Shown here piece by piece: positions 7,104 to 15,506 of a stretch of DNA of 20,096 nt; positions within the stretch are counted from its first letter, which is position 1; each line of letters starts with the position of its first letter. The stretch covers positions 1-20,096 of the forward strand of contig JBEDUI010000090.1 in the NCBI GenBank assembly GCA_040414495.1, written 5' to 3'. Below the pieces are notes generated by a model, which was given only the letters and a program-made list of their open reading frames with translations, made no database searches and was not told where the DNA came from. Made by a program: the position numbers and the translations under genes. Source of the stretch: DATAVB01 sp040414495 (GTDB lineage Bacteria; Actinomycetota; Actinomycetes; Mycobacteriales; QHCD01).

Positions 7104-8327
7104 TTATCTGGCGGCTAAGCGATTTTCGCCCGTGGCTTCGGTCGGTGTTAGTGCTGTGGCGTTTGCGGCGGGGAGGGTGACGGTGATCGTGAGCCCGCCG
7201 CCATGTCGGGGGTTGGCTGTGATCGTGCCGTGGTGAACCGCGACGATGGACGCGACGATGGCCAGACCCAGGCCGAAGCCGTCGCGGGCCGTGCGATCGG
7301 CGAGGCGTTGGAACGGCTGAAACAGGCGATCGACAACCGCCGGGTCGATGAGCGGACCGGTGTTGGCGACCTCGAGCCGGGCCTGGTCGGAGTCGGTCGA
7401 CGTGTTGATCCAGATGTCTCCGCCGGGGATGTTGTAGCGCACTGCGTTCTCGACGAGGTTCGCGATGAGCCGTTCCAGCAACACCGGATCGCCGGTGGTG
7501 CCAGCGGGCTCGAGCGAGGCGTGCATGCGCCGGTCGGCTACGTCGACGCCGTCGAGCACATTTTCGGCGGCGGTGGCCAGGTCGACCTCGTCGTGGATGG
7601 TGAGGCCGTGCTCGTTGCGGGCGAGGGTCAGCAGTGCCTCGACCAGCGCCTCCGCATCGGCTACGGCGGCGCGGATGTCGTGTGCCATCGTGCGTAGCTC
7701 GGCTGGGGTGCGGTCGGGTTTGGCGAGGACGACGTCGACGGTCGTACGCATGATGGTCAGCGGAGTACGCAGCTCGTGGCTGGCGTTGGCAATGAACCGC
7801 TGCTGGCTGGTGAACGCGGTTTCGAGCCGGTCGAGCATGCCGTCGAAGGTTTCCGCGAGTTCGCGCAGCTCATCCCGGGGACCCCGCAACGCGACCCGCG
7901 TTGACAGGTTGCGCTCGGAGGCGGCTCGGGCCGCGGCGGTGATCTTGTGCACCGGGCGCAGTACGCGTCCGGCGACGATCCAACCGGCCACCGCACCGAG
8001 GAGGATCACCGCGCCGAGCGTGATCAGCGAATACTGCAACAGGTGCGAGACGGTTGCGTCGCGCTGACTGCGTGCGCCTTCGTATTGCAGCAGCGTGTCG
8101 CATTTCTCGGCCAGGGCCGGATCGGGACTCGGATCGCCCCGCACCTGCGTGCACCTGACGAGCATCGCGGCCTGGTTGTCGAAGTGGTACGTCGCGTCCG
8201 GCGGGGTGACGGGCATATTTGCCGCGAGCGCGTACGTGATCGACACGACGACCGCCCCACACACGGCGAACAGGCCGGTATAGAGCAGGGTCAGTCGCGC
8301 CCGGGCGGTCAGTCGCGGCCGCTTCAC
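7104..8327 (-). CDS. Two-component sensor histidine kinase
   Basis: A 407-residue membrane histidine kinase. Transmembrane segments lie at about 12–36 and 98–121, enclosing an external sensor loop of about 60 residues with two cysteines (59 and 76). A HAMP domain (about 118–170) is followed by the phospho-acceptor H-box ASHELRTPL (His184), the N-box NLVENAVRYN and the G-box DGFGLGLAIV. All catalytic motifs are intact. It should autophosphorylate and pass the phosphate to the regulator encoded immediately upstream, whose stop overlaps this start by 4 bases (8324–8327), implying translational coupling. The ligand is unknown. The short loop is unlike a PAS or Cache sensor; redox sensing through the two cysteines is possible but unproven. 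Confidence 0.95.
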   Translation of the reverse strand: MKRPRLTARARLTLLYTGLFAVCGAVVVSITYALAANMPVTPPDATYHFDNQAAMLVRCTQVRGDPSPDPALAEKCDTLLQYEGARSQRDATVSHLLQYSLITLGAVILLGAVAGWIVAGRVLRPVHKITAAARAASERNLSTRVALRGPRDELRELAETFDGMLDRLETAFTSQQRFIANASHELRTPLTIMRTTVDVVLAKPDRTPAELRTMAHDIRAAVADAEALVEALLTLARNEHGLTIHDEVDLATAAENVLDGVDVADRRMHASLEPAGTTGDPVLLERLIANLVENAVRYNIPGGDIWINTSTDSDQARLEVANTGPLIDPAVVDRLFQPFQRLADRTARDGFGLGLAIVASIVAVHHGTITANPRHGGGLTITVTLPAANATALTPTEATGENRLAAR

Positions 8328-8965
8328 ATCCGATATCCCTTGCCCACCACGGTTTCGATCAACGGTGGATCGCCGAGCTTGCGGCGGAGCCGGGTCATGG
8401 TGACCGAGACGACGTTGCTGAACGGATCAGCGTTGGCGTCCCATACGTGTTCGAGCAGGTCCTCGGCGCTGACCAGGGTGCCGTCGGCGGCCAGCAGCAT
8501 TTCCAGAATCCCGAACTCCTTGCGGGTCAGGGACAAGGCGTGGCCGCTGCGGCTGACCCGGTGCCGGGCCCGATCGATGGTGAGGTTGCCGCGGTGCAGG
8601 ATCGGCGGCGCCGACGGGGAACGGCGGCTTAATGCGCGCACCCGCGCCACCAATTCATGGAACGCGAACGGCTTGCCCAGGTAGTCATCGGCGCCAAGCT
8701 CCAACCCGTCGACCCGGTCATCGACATCCGCCGCGGCGGTGAGCATGAGAATCCGCGGCCCGCCGGTTAACGCCCGGCAGACCTGATCGCCGTGCAGGAC
8801 CGGAAGATCACGGTCCAGCACGATCACGTCGTACCCGGTCGAGCCGGCGGCATCGAGCGCGGCCCCACCGTCGTACACAACATCGACGGCCATCCCGGCG
8901 TCTCGCAACCCTTGCCCGACGCGGTCGGCAAGCGTCGTGTGATCCTCGACCACCAGCACCCGCAT
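8324..8965 (-). CDS. OmpR/PhoB-family response regulator
   Basis: A 213-residue DNA-binding response regulator. The receiver domain (1–115) has acidic residues E7/D8, the phospho-acceptor Asp51 (VIVLDRDLP), Thr76 and Lys98 (LGKPF). The C-terminal winged helix (about 120–213) contains LTRKEFGILEMLL and the recognition-helix region VVSVTMTRLRRKLG. I chose the ATG at 8965 because it begins the canonical MRVLVVED. In-frame ATGs at 8974 and 9007 would add non-family residues and run into the repeats described upstream. The gene is coupled to the kinase by a 4-bp overlap. The preceding gene's stop ends at 9008, so transcription may be partly shared, but the repeats upstream suggest a promoter of its own with autoregulation. 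Confidence 0.93.
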   Translation of the reverse strand: MRVLVVEDHTTLADRVGQGLRDAGMAVDVVYDGGAALDAAGSTGYDVIVLDRDLPVLHGDQVCRALTGGPRILMLTAAADVDDRVDGLELGADDYLGKPFAFHELVARVRALSRRSPSAPPILHRGNLTIDRARHRVSRSGHALSLTRKEFGILEMLLAADGTLVSAEDLLEHVWDANADPFSNVVSVTMTRLRRKLGDPPLIETVVGKGYRM

Positions 8966-8991
8966 GGTGCACATTGTGCGCTGCCGGATGT

Positions 8992-9009
8992 GACATCTGT
9001 CCGACATCT
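8992..9009 (-). promoter_or_regulatory. Direct repeat with 11-bp spacing upstream of the response regulator
   Basis: On the plus strand GACATCT occurs at 8992–8998 and again at 9003–9009, a perfect 7-base direct repeat offset by 11 bases. OmpR-family regulators bind such tandem half-sites one helical turn apart. It lies 27–44 bases upstream of the chosen start of the regulator gene and overlaps the end of the preceding gene. This suggests an autoregulatory site; it is not proven. Confidence 0.5.
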
Positions 9010-10135
9010 ACCGTTCGAGGCAGCTTGAGCCCAGATTCGCCAGGTGCAGTCCCTCCGCGACGAGGTCGATCTGGTTTCCGGAAATCTGCGTCAGCAATTC
9101 GCTTCGGCGGCGCAGTTCCTCAGCGTAGGCGCCGGATTCGTACAGAGCCGGATTTGCTCGGGAACACCTCAGGGCCTGATCGGACCCCAGCCAGAGAACT
9201 GCGTCTGCCTCCTGCTGGAAGGTGCTGTGCGGGTCGAACGCGCGGAACGGCATGGGCTGGGGCCCGAGCCAGGTGTTGGCCAGCGCCGCGATCGATGGCG
9301 CCGCCCAAGCGGTCATCGTTTGTGTCATCCGCTCCGGGATGCCCGCCGGCAGCGACTGGATATCGCTATTGACGGCCATGAACGGCTCGATGACATAAAG
9401 CGACCCTGGATGGCGAGCGGCCAGAATTGATCCGGCGGTCGGCTGGTTCGGATTTTTCGGCGGGGATAGCTCTCCGGGATTCGTGTGGCATCCTCGCCGC
9501 AGGTGGTCGCCGCCGACAATGAGCAGAGCGCGGCGGTGTTTCGCCAGCACTTCCCTTTCGACGGTCGCGGCATAATATGTTTCCCGCTGATCCTCCGTCG
9601 GCAGCTTGTCCGCATCCGCGACGCTTCGGATCGCGGGCCAGTCAACGGGAACGTCGCCGAGCACTACGCGAATACGCTGGCGGCGAGGCAGCGATTCGTT
9701 GATCTGCCGCACGGTTCGGTAGAACTGCTCGTACACCGGGGCGTCCCAGTACACGCGGCCGCCCAGCGTGTCGTCACGCCACATCTTCGAAAGCTCGTCG
9801 AACTCAACCGGCTGCAGATGCAGAAAGAAACGATCGGCAATGTCCTGGTGGATTGCGTTCCCAAACTCGACCACGATGTCGTCGACCTTGTGCTGCAGAT
9901 CCCGTCGTCCGACCAGTGATCGCAGAAACGCATGGGACTGCTCGCACATATGCGCGTCCCCAATGCCCACCAGGGGATACCGGTCCAGGGCGTGTAGAAC
10001 AGCCTGAAATCCATCGACCGGTACGAGTTCGCTGTCCGCGGCACCCGCCATTTTATCGGCGCCAAAACAAGCAAAGGCGGTTGCGCCGACGGCTCCGGCG
10101 GAGAACGTCAAGAATTCTTTTCGGGTAAGGTTCAC
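9008..10135 (-). CDS. Exported ChaN/Tiki-like (EreA-like fold) protein of unknown function
   Basis: A 375-residue protein resembling a widespread uncharacterised group that I place, tentatively, near the haem-binding ChaN/Tiki and erythromycin-esterase-like superfamily. Motifs are VGIGDAHMCEQSHAFLRSL, DDIVVEFGNAIHQDIADRFF, VYWDAPVYEQFYRTVRQIN, RIRVVLGDVPVDW, YAATVEREVLAKHRRALLIVGGDHL and, late, DPHSTF. The N-terminus has TRKEFLTFSAG and a hydrophobic run ending FACFG. It looks like an export signal: Tat-like with RK instead of RR, possibly lipidated at the Cys. GTG 10135 was chosen because GAGGGG sits 6 bases upstream, whereas the ATG at 10141 abuts it. The stop TAG lies directly before the regulator's upstream region. 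Substrate and activity are unknown. Confidence 0.75.
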   Translation of the reverse strand: MNLTRKEFLTFSAGAVGATAFACFGADKMAGAADSELVPVDGFQAVLHALDRYPLVGIGDAHMCEQSHAFLRSLVGRRDLQHKVDDIVVEFGNAIHQDIADRFFLHLQPVEFDELSKMWRDDTLGGRVYWDAPVYEQFYRTVRQINESLPRRQRIRVVLGDVPVDWPAIRSVADADKLPTEDQRETYYAATVEREVLAKHRRALLIVGGDHLRRGCHTNPGELSPPKNPNQPTAGSILAARHPGSLYVIEPFMAVNSDIQSLPAGIPERMTQTMTAWAAPSIAALANTWLGPQPMPFRAFDPHSTFQQEADAVLWLGSDQALRCSRANPALYESGAYAEELRRRSELLTQISGNQIDLVAEGLHLANLGSSCLER

Positions 10136-10209
10136 GAGCATCCCCTCTTAGACATTGACCCGTGAACCAACGCTAAGAGACGGGCTATTACACCAGCCCT
10201 ACAAGAACC

Positions 10210-10227
10210 GTCATATCAATGTCATCC
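10210..10227 (-). promoter_or_regulatory. Looser 11-bp-spaced repeat upstream of the ChaN-like gene
   Basis: GTCAT occurs at 10210–10214 and 10221–10225 on the plus strand, again offset by 11 bases. On the minus strand the half-sites read GGATGAC and ATATGAC, similar to the AGATGTC half-sites found before the regulator gene. In addition GACATTGA (10151–10158) and TCAATGTC (10216–10223) form an 8-base inverted pair. It may be a binding site for the neighbouring regulator; the match is imperfect. Confidence 0.3.
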
Positions 10228-10272
10228 ATGGATGGGAATCGAATCTTGGTCGCCGAGCACAGTGCTACCTCG

Positions 10273-10303
10273 GCACGGTCGGTGTCCGCAACGAGGACCG
10301 TGC
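10273..10303. terminator. Hairpin downstream of the tRNA-Arg
   Basis: GCACGGTC at 10273–10280 pairs perfectly with GACCGTGC at 10296–10303 across a 15-base loop. Relative to tRNA transcription (minus strand) it lies about 260 bases downstream, so it could end read-through before the ChaN-like gene. No T-run is visible. Confidence 0.35.
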
Positions 10304-10560
10304 GTGGGGCCAAGTCTGTTCTTTGCACGAGGCCGCGTGCTATTCGCTGACGCAGCGGAATCCGGTGTCATCGTCGCGCATGTCAGTTGCCGCGCGGTGA
10401 CGCCTCACCGCTGAGGTTGTGTGCCAAGCACCGGGCGGAATTCGATGCACGGCTGGCCGAGCTGGACCGTGGCAGCCGATCAACTCGTCGAGAGGGATGA
10501 GCCGTGGAGCAGGATCGAGTTCAACCGCGCTGTGTCTGGTGTTCGTCCTGCTCAACGGGG

Positions 10561-10633
10561 CGCGCCCGGCAGGACTCGAACCTGCGGCCAAGTGCTTAGA
10601 AGGCACCTGCTCTATCCGCTGAGCTACGGGCGC
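10561..10633 (-). tRNA. tRNA-Arg (anticodon UCU)
   Basis: The minus strand folds as a 73-base tRNA. The acceptor stem is GCGCCCG/CGGGCGC. The D-arm is GCTC…GAGC. The anticodon stem GGTGC/GCACT (one G·T-type pair at the end) encloses loop CTTCTAA with anticodon TCT. The T-arm is GCAGG TTCGAGT CCTGC. The discriminator base is G and CCA is not encoded. It decodes AGA, a rare arginine codon in GC-rich genomes. Confidence 0.95.
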
Positions 10634-10663
10634 AAAGCCGATCCGGTGCATCGGTTCGCGCAC

Positions 10664-10669
10664 AGCCTA
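10664..10669 (-). promoter_or_regulatory. Probable −10 element of the tRNA-Arg promoter
   Basis: TAGGCT on the minus strand, about 30 bases upstream of the tRNA 5' end, fits the actinobacterial housekeeping −10 consensus. A −35 box at the right spacing is not obvious. Confidence 0.35.
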
Positions 10670-10698
10670 GCGGTTTGCCGGTCGTCGCGTCGGCATGG

Positions 10699-10962
10699 CT
10701 ACCGCCGGATGGCGGTGCGCCGGTAGATCAGCAAGGCGATCACCGATCCCACCACGGATCCGACCAGACCGGAGGTGTGCAGCCAGCCTTCGCCCTGGTT
10801 GTGGTGCAGCAGGAACCCGAGGAAGCCGCCGATGAACGACCCGACGATGCCCAGCAGGATCGTGCCCATGATGCCCATCGGGTCCCTCCCGGGCACCAGC
10901 AGCCGCGCGATGGCGCCAGCGATGAGCCCGATGATGGCGAGTGTGATGATCAGGCCGAGCAC
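10699..10962 (-). CDS. GlsB/YeaQ/YmgE-family small membrane protein
   Basis: An 87-residue inner-membrane protein with three hydrophobic segments (about 2–21, 31–53 and 64–81) rich in Gly, plus the family-typical PGRDPMGIMGTILLGIVGSFIGGFLG loop region and a short basic C-terminus (YRRTAIRR). The family (also called transglycosylase-associated protein) is linked to general stress responses, but its biochemical role is unknown. The GTG at 10962 was chosen because GGGAGGT lies just upstream. The longer in-frame extension to 11094 lacks family similarity. The gene is divergent from ssb, and the roughly 280-bp spacer between them should carry both promoters. I looked for a stress-sigma promoter (GGGTA-type −10) and found only a weak candidate. 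Confidence 0.85.
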   Translation of the reverse strand: MLGLIITLAIIGLIAGAIARLLVPGRDPMGIMGTILLGIVGSFIGGFLGFLLHHNQGEGWLHTSGLVGSVVGSVIALLIYRRTAIRR

Positions 10963-11117
10963 AAGGACCTCCCGATGATGGCCCGGAGTCTCCGGGCTCC
11001 GTTGTGACGGTGCGAGCGTTCTGCCCGGTCCTGAGCGCCGAAAACCTGCCTGCCGGAGCCCTACCCGTATGTCCGGAGCGACGCCCCTTAGCACGTTTCA
11101 ACGACAATTCGACATCG

Positions 11118-11145
11118 CTGTCCACAGCTCAATCCGTTGTCCACA
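11118..11145 (+). promoter_or_regulatory. Two DnaA-box-like sites upstream of ssb
   Basis: TTGTCCACA at 11137–11145 is identical to the actinobacterial DnaA-box consensus, and CTGTCCACA at 11118–11126 differs by one base. Both are in the same orientation, 19 bases apart and about 100 bases before the ssb start. DnaA control of this promoter region is an inference. Confidence 0.5.
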
Positions 11146-11241
11146 TCTTCGCGGTACGCCTGGATTCGTGATCCACCGCGCGACACCGTAAAAGCGCCGG
11201 CAGGGAGCCGGTTGTACGCGACATCGGACAGGAGCAGGGGC

Positions 11242-11715
11242 ATGCCACAGATCAGTTCGACCACGGTGACAATGGTGGGCAATCTCGCGAGCGAACCGGA
11301 CATTCGTACTGTCGGTCCTGGGGTTCAGGTGGCCAACTTTCGGCTGGCCGCCTCCGACCGCAAGCTTGATGCGGAAACGGGTGAGTGGGTCGACACCAAT
11401 TCCGTGTTCCTCAAAGTGTCGTGTTGGCGGACGATGGCCCACAATGTGATCGCTTCGCTGCGTAAAGGTGATCCAGTTGTCGTGTTTGGCCGATTGCAGT
11501 CGTACACCTACGTGCGGGACGAGCAGCAGCGCACCAGTTTCGAGCTGGACGCGTACGCCATCGGGCCGAATCTGGCCCGCGGTTTCGCGGTCTTCCACCG
11601 CTCCCGGCCGCAGCTGGTGCGCGAAGGAGACCAGACGGCGGAGCCGGCTCGCGACACGGTCGCCGAGCTGACCACCGAGGCGCCCGAGACCGCCGAGACC
11701 GCGGCCGCGGCGTAA
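11242..11715 (+). CDS. ssb: Single-stranded DNA-binding protein (paralogue without acidic tip)
   Basis: A 157-residue OB-fold SSB. The N-terminal domain (about 5–112) has TTVTMVGNLASEPDIRTVG, VANFRLAASDRKLDAETGEWV, FLKVSCWRTMAHNVIASLRKGDPVVVFGRLQSYTYVRDEQQRTSFELDAYAIGP in order, typical of the family. The C-terminal tail (113–157) is short and ends in ETAETAAAA. The DDDIPF-like acidic tip through which replicative SSBs recruit partners is missing. This suggests a secondary SSB, perhaps used in recombination or transformation-like processes, rather than the main replicative SSB encoded near rpsF/rpsR. I chose the ATG at 11242 because AGGAGC lies 7 bases upstream and the family N-terminus begins here; the longer frame from 11137 adds unrelated residues. 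DnaA-like boxes lie upstream. Confidence 0.9.
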   Translation: MPQISSTTVTMVGNLASEPDIRTVGPGVQVANFRLAASDRKLDAETGEWVDTNSVFLKVSCWRTMAHNVIASLRKGDPVVVFGRLQSYTYVRDEQQRTSFELDAYAIGPNLARGFAVFHRSRPQLVREGDQTAEPARDTVAELTTEAPETAETAAAA

Positions 11716-11794
11716 CCGAGAGGATCGGGTTGGCGGGCCGGCCACGGGAGCTGAGACACTGGGGCCGACGTTCGACCTGCGGAGGAAATCACCG

Positions 11795-13465
<1,671 letters not shown>

Positions 13466-13473
13466 CGTTGAAT

Positions 13474-13501
13474 CCCGGCGCCGCACGCCCGCGGCGCCGG
13501 G
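13474..13501 (+). terminator. Strong GC hairpin between ettA and thioesterase gene
   Basis: CCCGGCGCCGC (13474–13484) pairs perfectly with GCGGCGCCGGG (13491–13501) across a 6-base loop, 8 bases after the ettA stop. It has no T-run. It ends about 14 bases before the thioesterase ATG, close to its ribosome binding region, so it could act as a terminator, attenuator or translation brake. Confidence 0.6.
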
Positions 13502-13515
13502 TGAAGGATGAGGGC

Positions 13516-13929
13516 ATGGTGCGGCACCGGTACGCGTGCCCGATGCGTTGGTCGGATATGGACGCTCAGGGGCACATCAACAATTCGGCGTTCCTGACGT
13601 ATTTGGAGCAAGCGCGTATCGACCTGTTTTTCGATCAGGCCGAACGGCTGGGGATTCATACGATCGCGACGGGTGTGGTCGTCGCTCGGCACGAGATCGA
13701 CTACAAGCGGCCGGTTTTGTACGGTCCCGAGCCGCTGCAGATTGATATGTGGTGCAGCCGGATGGGCGGTGCGTCGTTCACGGTTGCGTACGAGGTGTAC
13801 GACCGGCAGCAGTTGGCCGTGCAGGCCCAGACGGTGTGTGTGCCGTTCGACCTCGCGGCCGGCCGGGTGCGGCGGTTATCGGCCGACGAGCGTTCGTTCA
13901 TTGAACGTTATTTGGAAGAGGCCGCCTGA
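13516..13929 (+). CDS. Hot-dog fold acyl-CoA thioesterase (4HBT family)
   Basis: A 137-residue single hot-dog domain protein. The N-terminal motif RWSDMDAQGHINNSAFLTYLEQAR carries the conserved catalytic region of the 4-hydroxybenzoyl-CoA-type thioesterases, with Asp16 as the likely active-site residue. Further family features are VVARHEIDYKRPVLYGPEPLQID and a C-terminal FDLAAGRVRRLSADERSF. It would hydrolyse a short- or medium-chain acyl-CoA in the cytoplasm; the substrate is not predictable. ATG 13516 was chosen because it begins just before the fold, with GGATGAGGG upstream. GTG 13501 is possible but lies inside the hairpin arm. It probably shares a transcript with ettA, subject to the hairpin between them, and converges with the GH13 gene. 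Confidence 0.9.
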   Translation: MVRHRYACPMRWSDMDAQGHINNSAFLTYLEQARIDLFFDQAERLGIHTIATGVVVARHEIDYKRPVLYGPEPLQIDMWCSRMGGASFTVAYEVYDRQQLAVQAQTVCVPFDLAAGRVRRLSADERSFIERYLEEAA

Positions 13930-13969
13930 GCGGCGGGAATTCAGGCCGCCAGGATCTAAGAAACGCGCT

Positions 13970-15256
13970 TTACAGCAGCCAGGCGGTTGTGTCGCTGGGC
14001 AGCGCGTCGTCGATCAGCGGACCGCTGGACAGGACCGGCTCGCCTGGCGGCAGCGGCACCGGGGCGTCGGACGTGTTCACCGCGCAGATCAGGCCGCCGG
14101 TGCGGCGGAAGGCCATGCAGCCTTCAGGCGCGCCGTACCACTCGATCGCGTCGCCGCTGGCGGACGGGTGGCCGTGCCGGATTTCCAAGGCCTGGCGGTA
14201 GAGCGACAGCATCGACTCGGCGTCCTCGAGCTGGTTCTCCACTGTCAGCTCACCCCAGCCCTCCGGGATCGGGAGCCAACTCGTCTCCCGAGCCGTGAAT
14301 TCGTAAGGCGGTTTCTCCCCGGCCCATGGCAGCGGCGTCGGGTGCTCGGCCAATTTTTCGCCGCGCCGTGCCGTCGGCGTTTCGACGCCATGCGTCTGAT
14401 CGCCTGGCGATGACCAACTGCCCCCGTCGGACGAGCCGGCGTACCCGCGCGGCCCGACCGCCGTCTCGACCAGCTCCGGCGCCCGCGACGCTACGTCGGG
14501 CAACCCCAACTCGTCGCCGGACCACAATTCCACCGCACCAGGCAACGCCAACTGCAACAGCCCAATCGCCCGGGCCCGCTGCGTGCCGACCGACCCGGTC
14601 GCGTACCGGTTGGCCGGGCGACCCAGACCCCGGTCGGACAGCATCCACGTCGCGACCGAGTCCGTGCCGGCCACCACGGCCAGTGCGTCGTTGATCGCCG
14701 TGGTCAACGCGGCCGCGTCCCAGCCGGCCCGGGCCAATCCGTCCTGCAGTCGCTGTTGCGGACCGAACTGGTCGCCGCTGCCGGCCAGCACCCGGCCGGG
14801 GTAACTGTCGAGCAGACGGCGCAACCGATTGTCATCCCCGCCGGCCACCCGAAATCCGTCCACACCCCGGTCGAGCCAGAATCGCAGGGCTCGCTCGACC
14901 CCGATGCCCGACACGGCCGACGTCTCCAGCGTCACCTTCAAACCCTGCTCGTGAGCAGCCGGAATGAACGCATCGAGATCGGCGAGCGTACCGACGGTCC
15001 GATCAATTCCTGGAACCTCGGCCTCGTCGTGGCCGGCACTTTCAGTCAGCAAGCCACCCAGCGAAACGGCATCAATACCAAGCAGCAACAAATATCCGAG
15101 CCGCTCGCGCAACCCGACCAGATCGCCTACACCATCGGCATTTCCATCGGCAAAGCTCGGCAGAAAAAGCCGGTAGACGGTAGCGTTACGCCACCACGGG
15201 ACAGCGTTCGACCGCGGCGCGGAAAAAGTACCCGCGGTGTCGGGGGTGCGATGCAC
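13970..15256 (-). CDS. GH13-like protein lacking catalytic residues (pseudoenzyme)
   Basis: A 428-residue protein clearly derived from GH13 alpha-glucosidases. It keeps PWWRNATVYRLFLPSFADGNADGVGDLVGLRERLGYL, TVGTLADLDAFI, ALRFWLDRGVDGFRV, LQLALPGAVELWSGDELGLP, PLPWAGEKPPYEF, SWLPIPEGWGELTVENQ and a C-terminal DUF3459-like beta domain. The active site is gone. The nucleophile Asp after GFRV is Ala138. The acid/base Glu region reads LAGSGD. The normal LSNHD reads LSDRG, and the DxVxNH region reads TLETSAVSG. Domain B between them is deleted, which explains the shorter length (relatives are about 530–550). The frame is intact, so the protein is probably made but is not a glycosidase. The GTG 15256 start has AGGGAG upstream. 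Function is unknown; glycan binding or a structural role is possible. Confidence 0.85.
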   Translation of the reverse strand: MHRTPDTAGTFSAPRSNAVPWWRNATVYRLFLPSFADGNADGVGDLVGLRERLGYLLLLGIDAVSLGGLLTESAGHDEAEVPGIDRTVGTLADLDAFIPAAHEQGLKVTLETSAVSGIGVERALRFWLDRGVDGFRVAGGDDNRLRRLLDSYPGRVLAGSGDQFGPQQRLQDGLARAGWDAAALTTAINDALAVVAGTDSVATWMLSDRGLGRPANRYATGSVGTQRARAIGLLQLALPGAVELWSGDELGLPDVASRAPELVETAVGPRGYAGSSDGGSWSSPGDQTHGVETPTARRGEKLAEHPTPLPWAGEKPPYEFTARETSWLPIPEGWGELTVENQLEDAESMLSLYRQALEIRHGHPSASGDAIEWYGAPEGCMAFRRTGGLICAVNTSDAPVPLPPGEPVLSSGPLIDDALPSDTTAWLL

Positions 15257-15506
15257 GGTGCTCCCTGCCTATGCGCGCCCATCGTCGGAGATTGTCGGGA
15301 TGCGGGGAATGCAGCCGGACTTCTGCTGGCGACAGCCTTGTCGTCAGAATGGCGCCGAGTAGTCAGCACACCACGTCGGGCCATCGGCCATCGACCTTAG
15401 CGTTTGCCGATAATCCAGCTGCAGCGGGCTTCCGCGCACCGTAAACAAGCTTCCGCGTAAACCTTTGGACGCCTCGCGCCGGTCGTTCGCGCTGGACTTA
15501 TCCGCG

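Larger units (their letters stand above)
10142..10560. other. ~420-bp stretch without a convincing gene, with hairpin and possible relic
   Basis: Short plus-strand frames exist (for example 10155–10400) but lack ribosome binding sites and family resemblance. In one plus frame, about 10378–10500, the residues CQLPRGDASPLRLCAKH then RAEFDARLAELDRG look like the end of a zinc-finger protein, but no start or upstream domain joins it, so it may be a relic. A perfect 8-base inverted repeat lies at 10273–10303 and is listed separately. The left end should hold the promoter of the ChaN-like gene, though no clear −35/−10 pair is seen. Confidence 0.4.

Noticed and set aside
6987..7121. Short plus-strand frame of about 43 codons between the lipoprotein and kinase genes
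   Set aside because: It has no ribosome binding site, no family resemblance, and it overlaps the 3' end of the kinase gene.
10239..10258. GGGAATCGAATCTTGG resembles the T-arm of a second minus-strand tRNA
   Set aside because: The flanking bases cannot form the 5-bp T-stem, and no acceptor, D or anticodon arms are found.
11030..11100. Possible stress-sigma promoter (GGGTAG) upstream of the GlsB-type gene
   Set aside because: A GGGTA-like −10 exists on the minus strand, but no GTTT-like −35 lies at the correct 14–16 base spacing.
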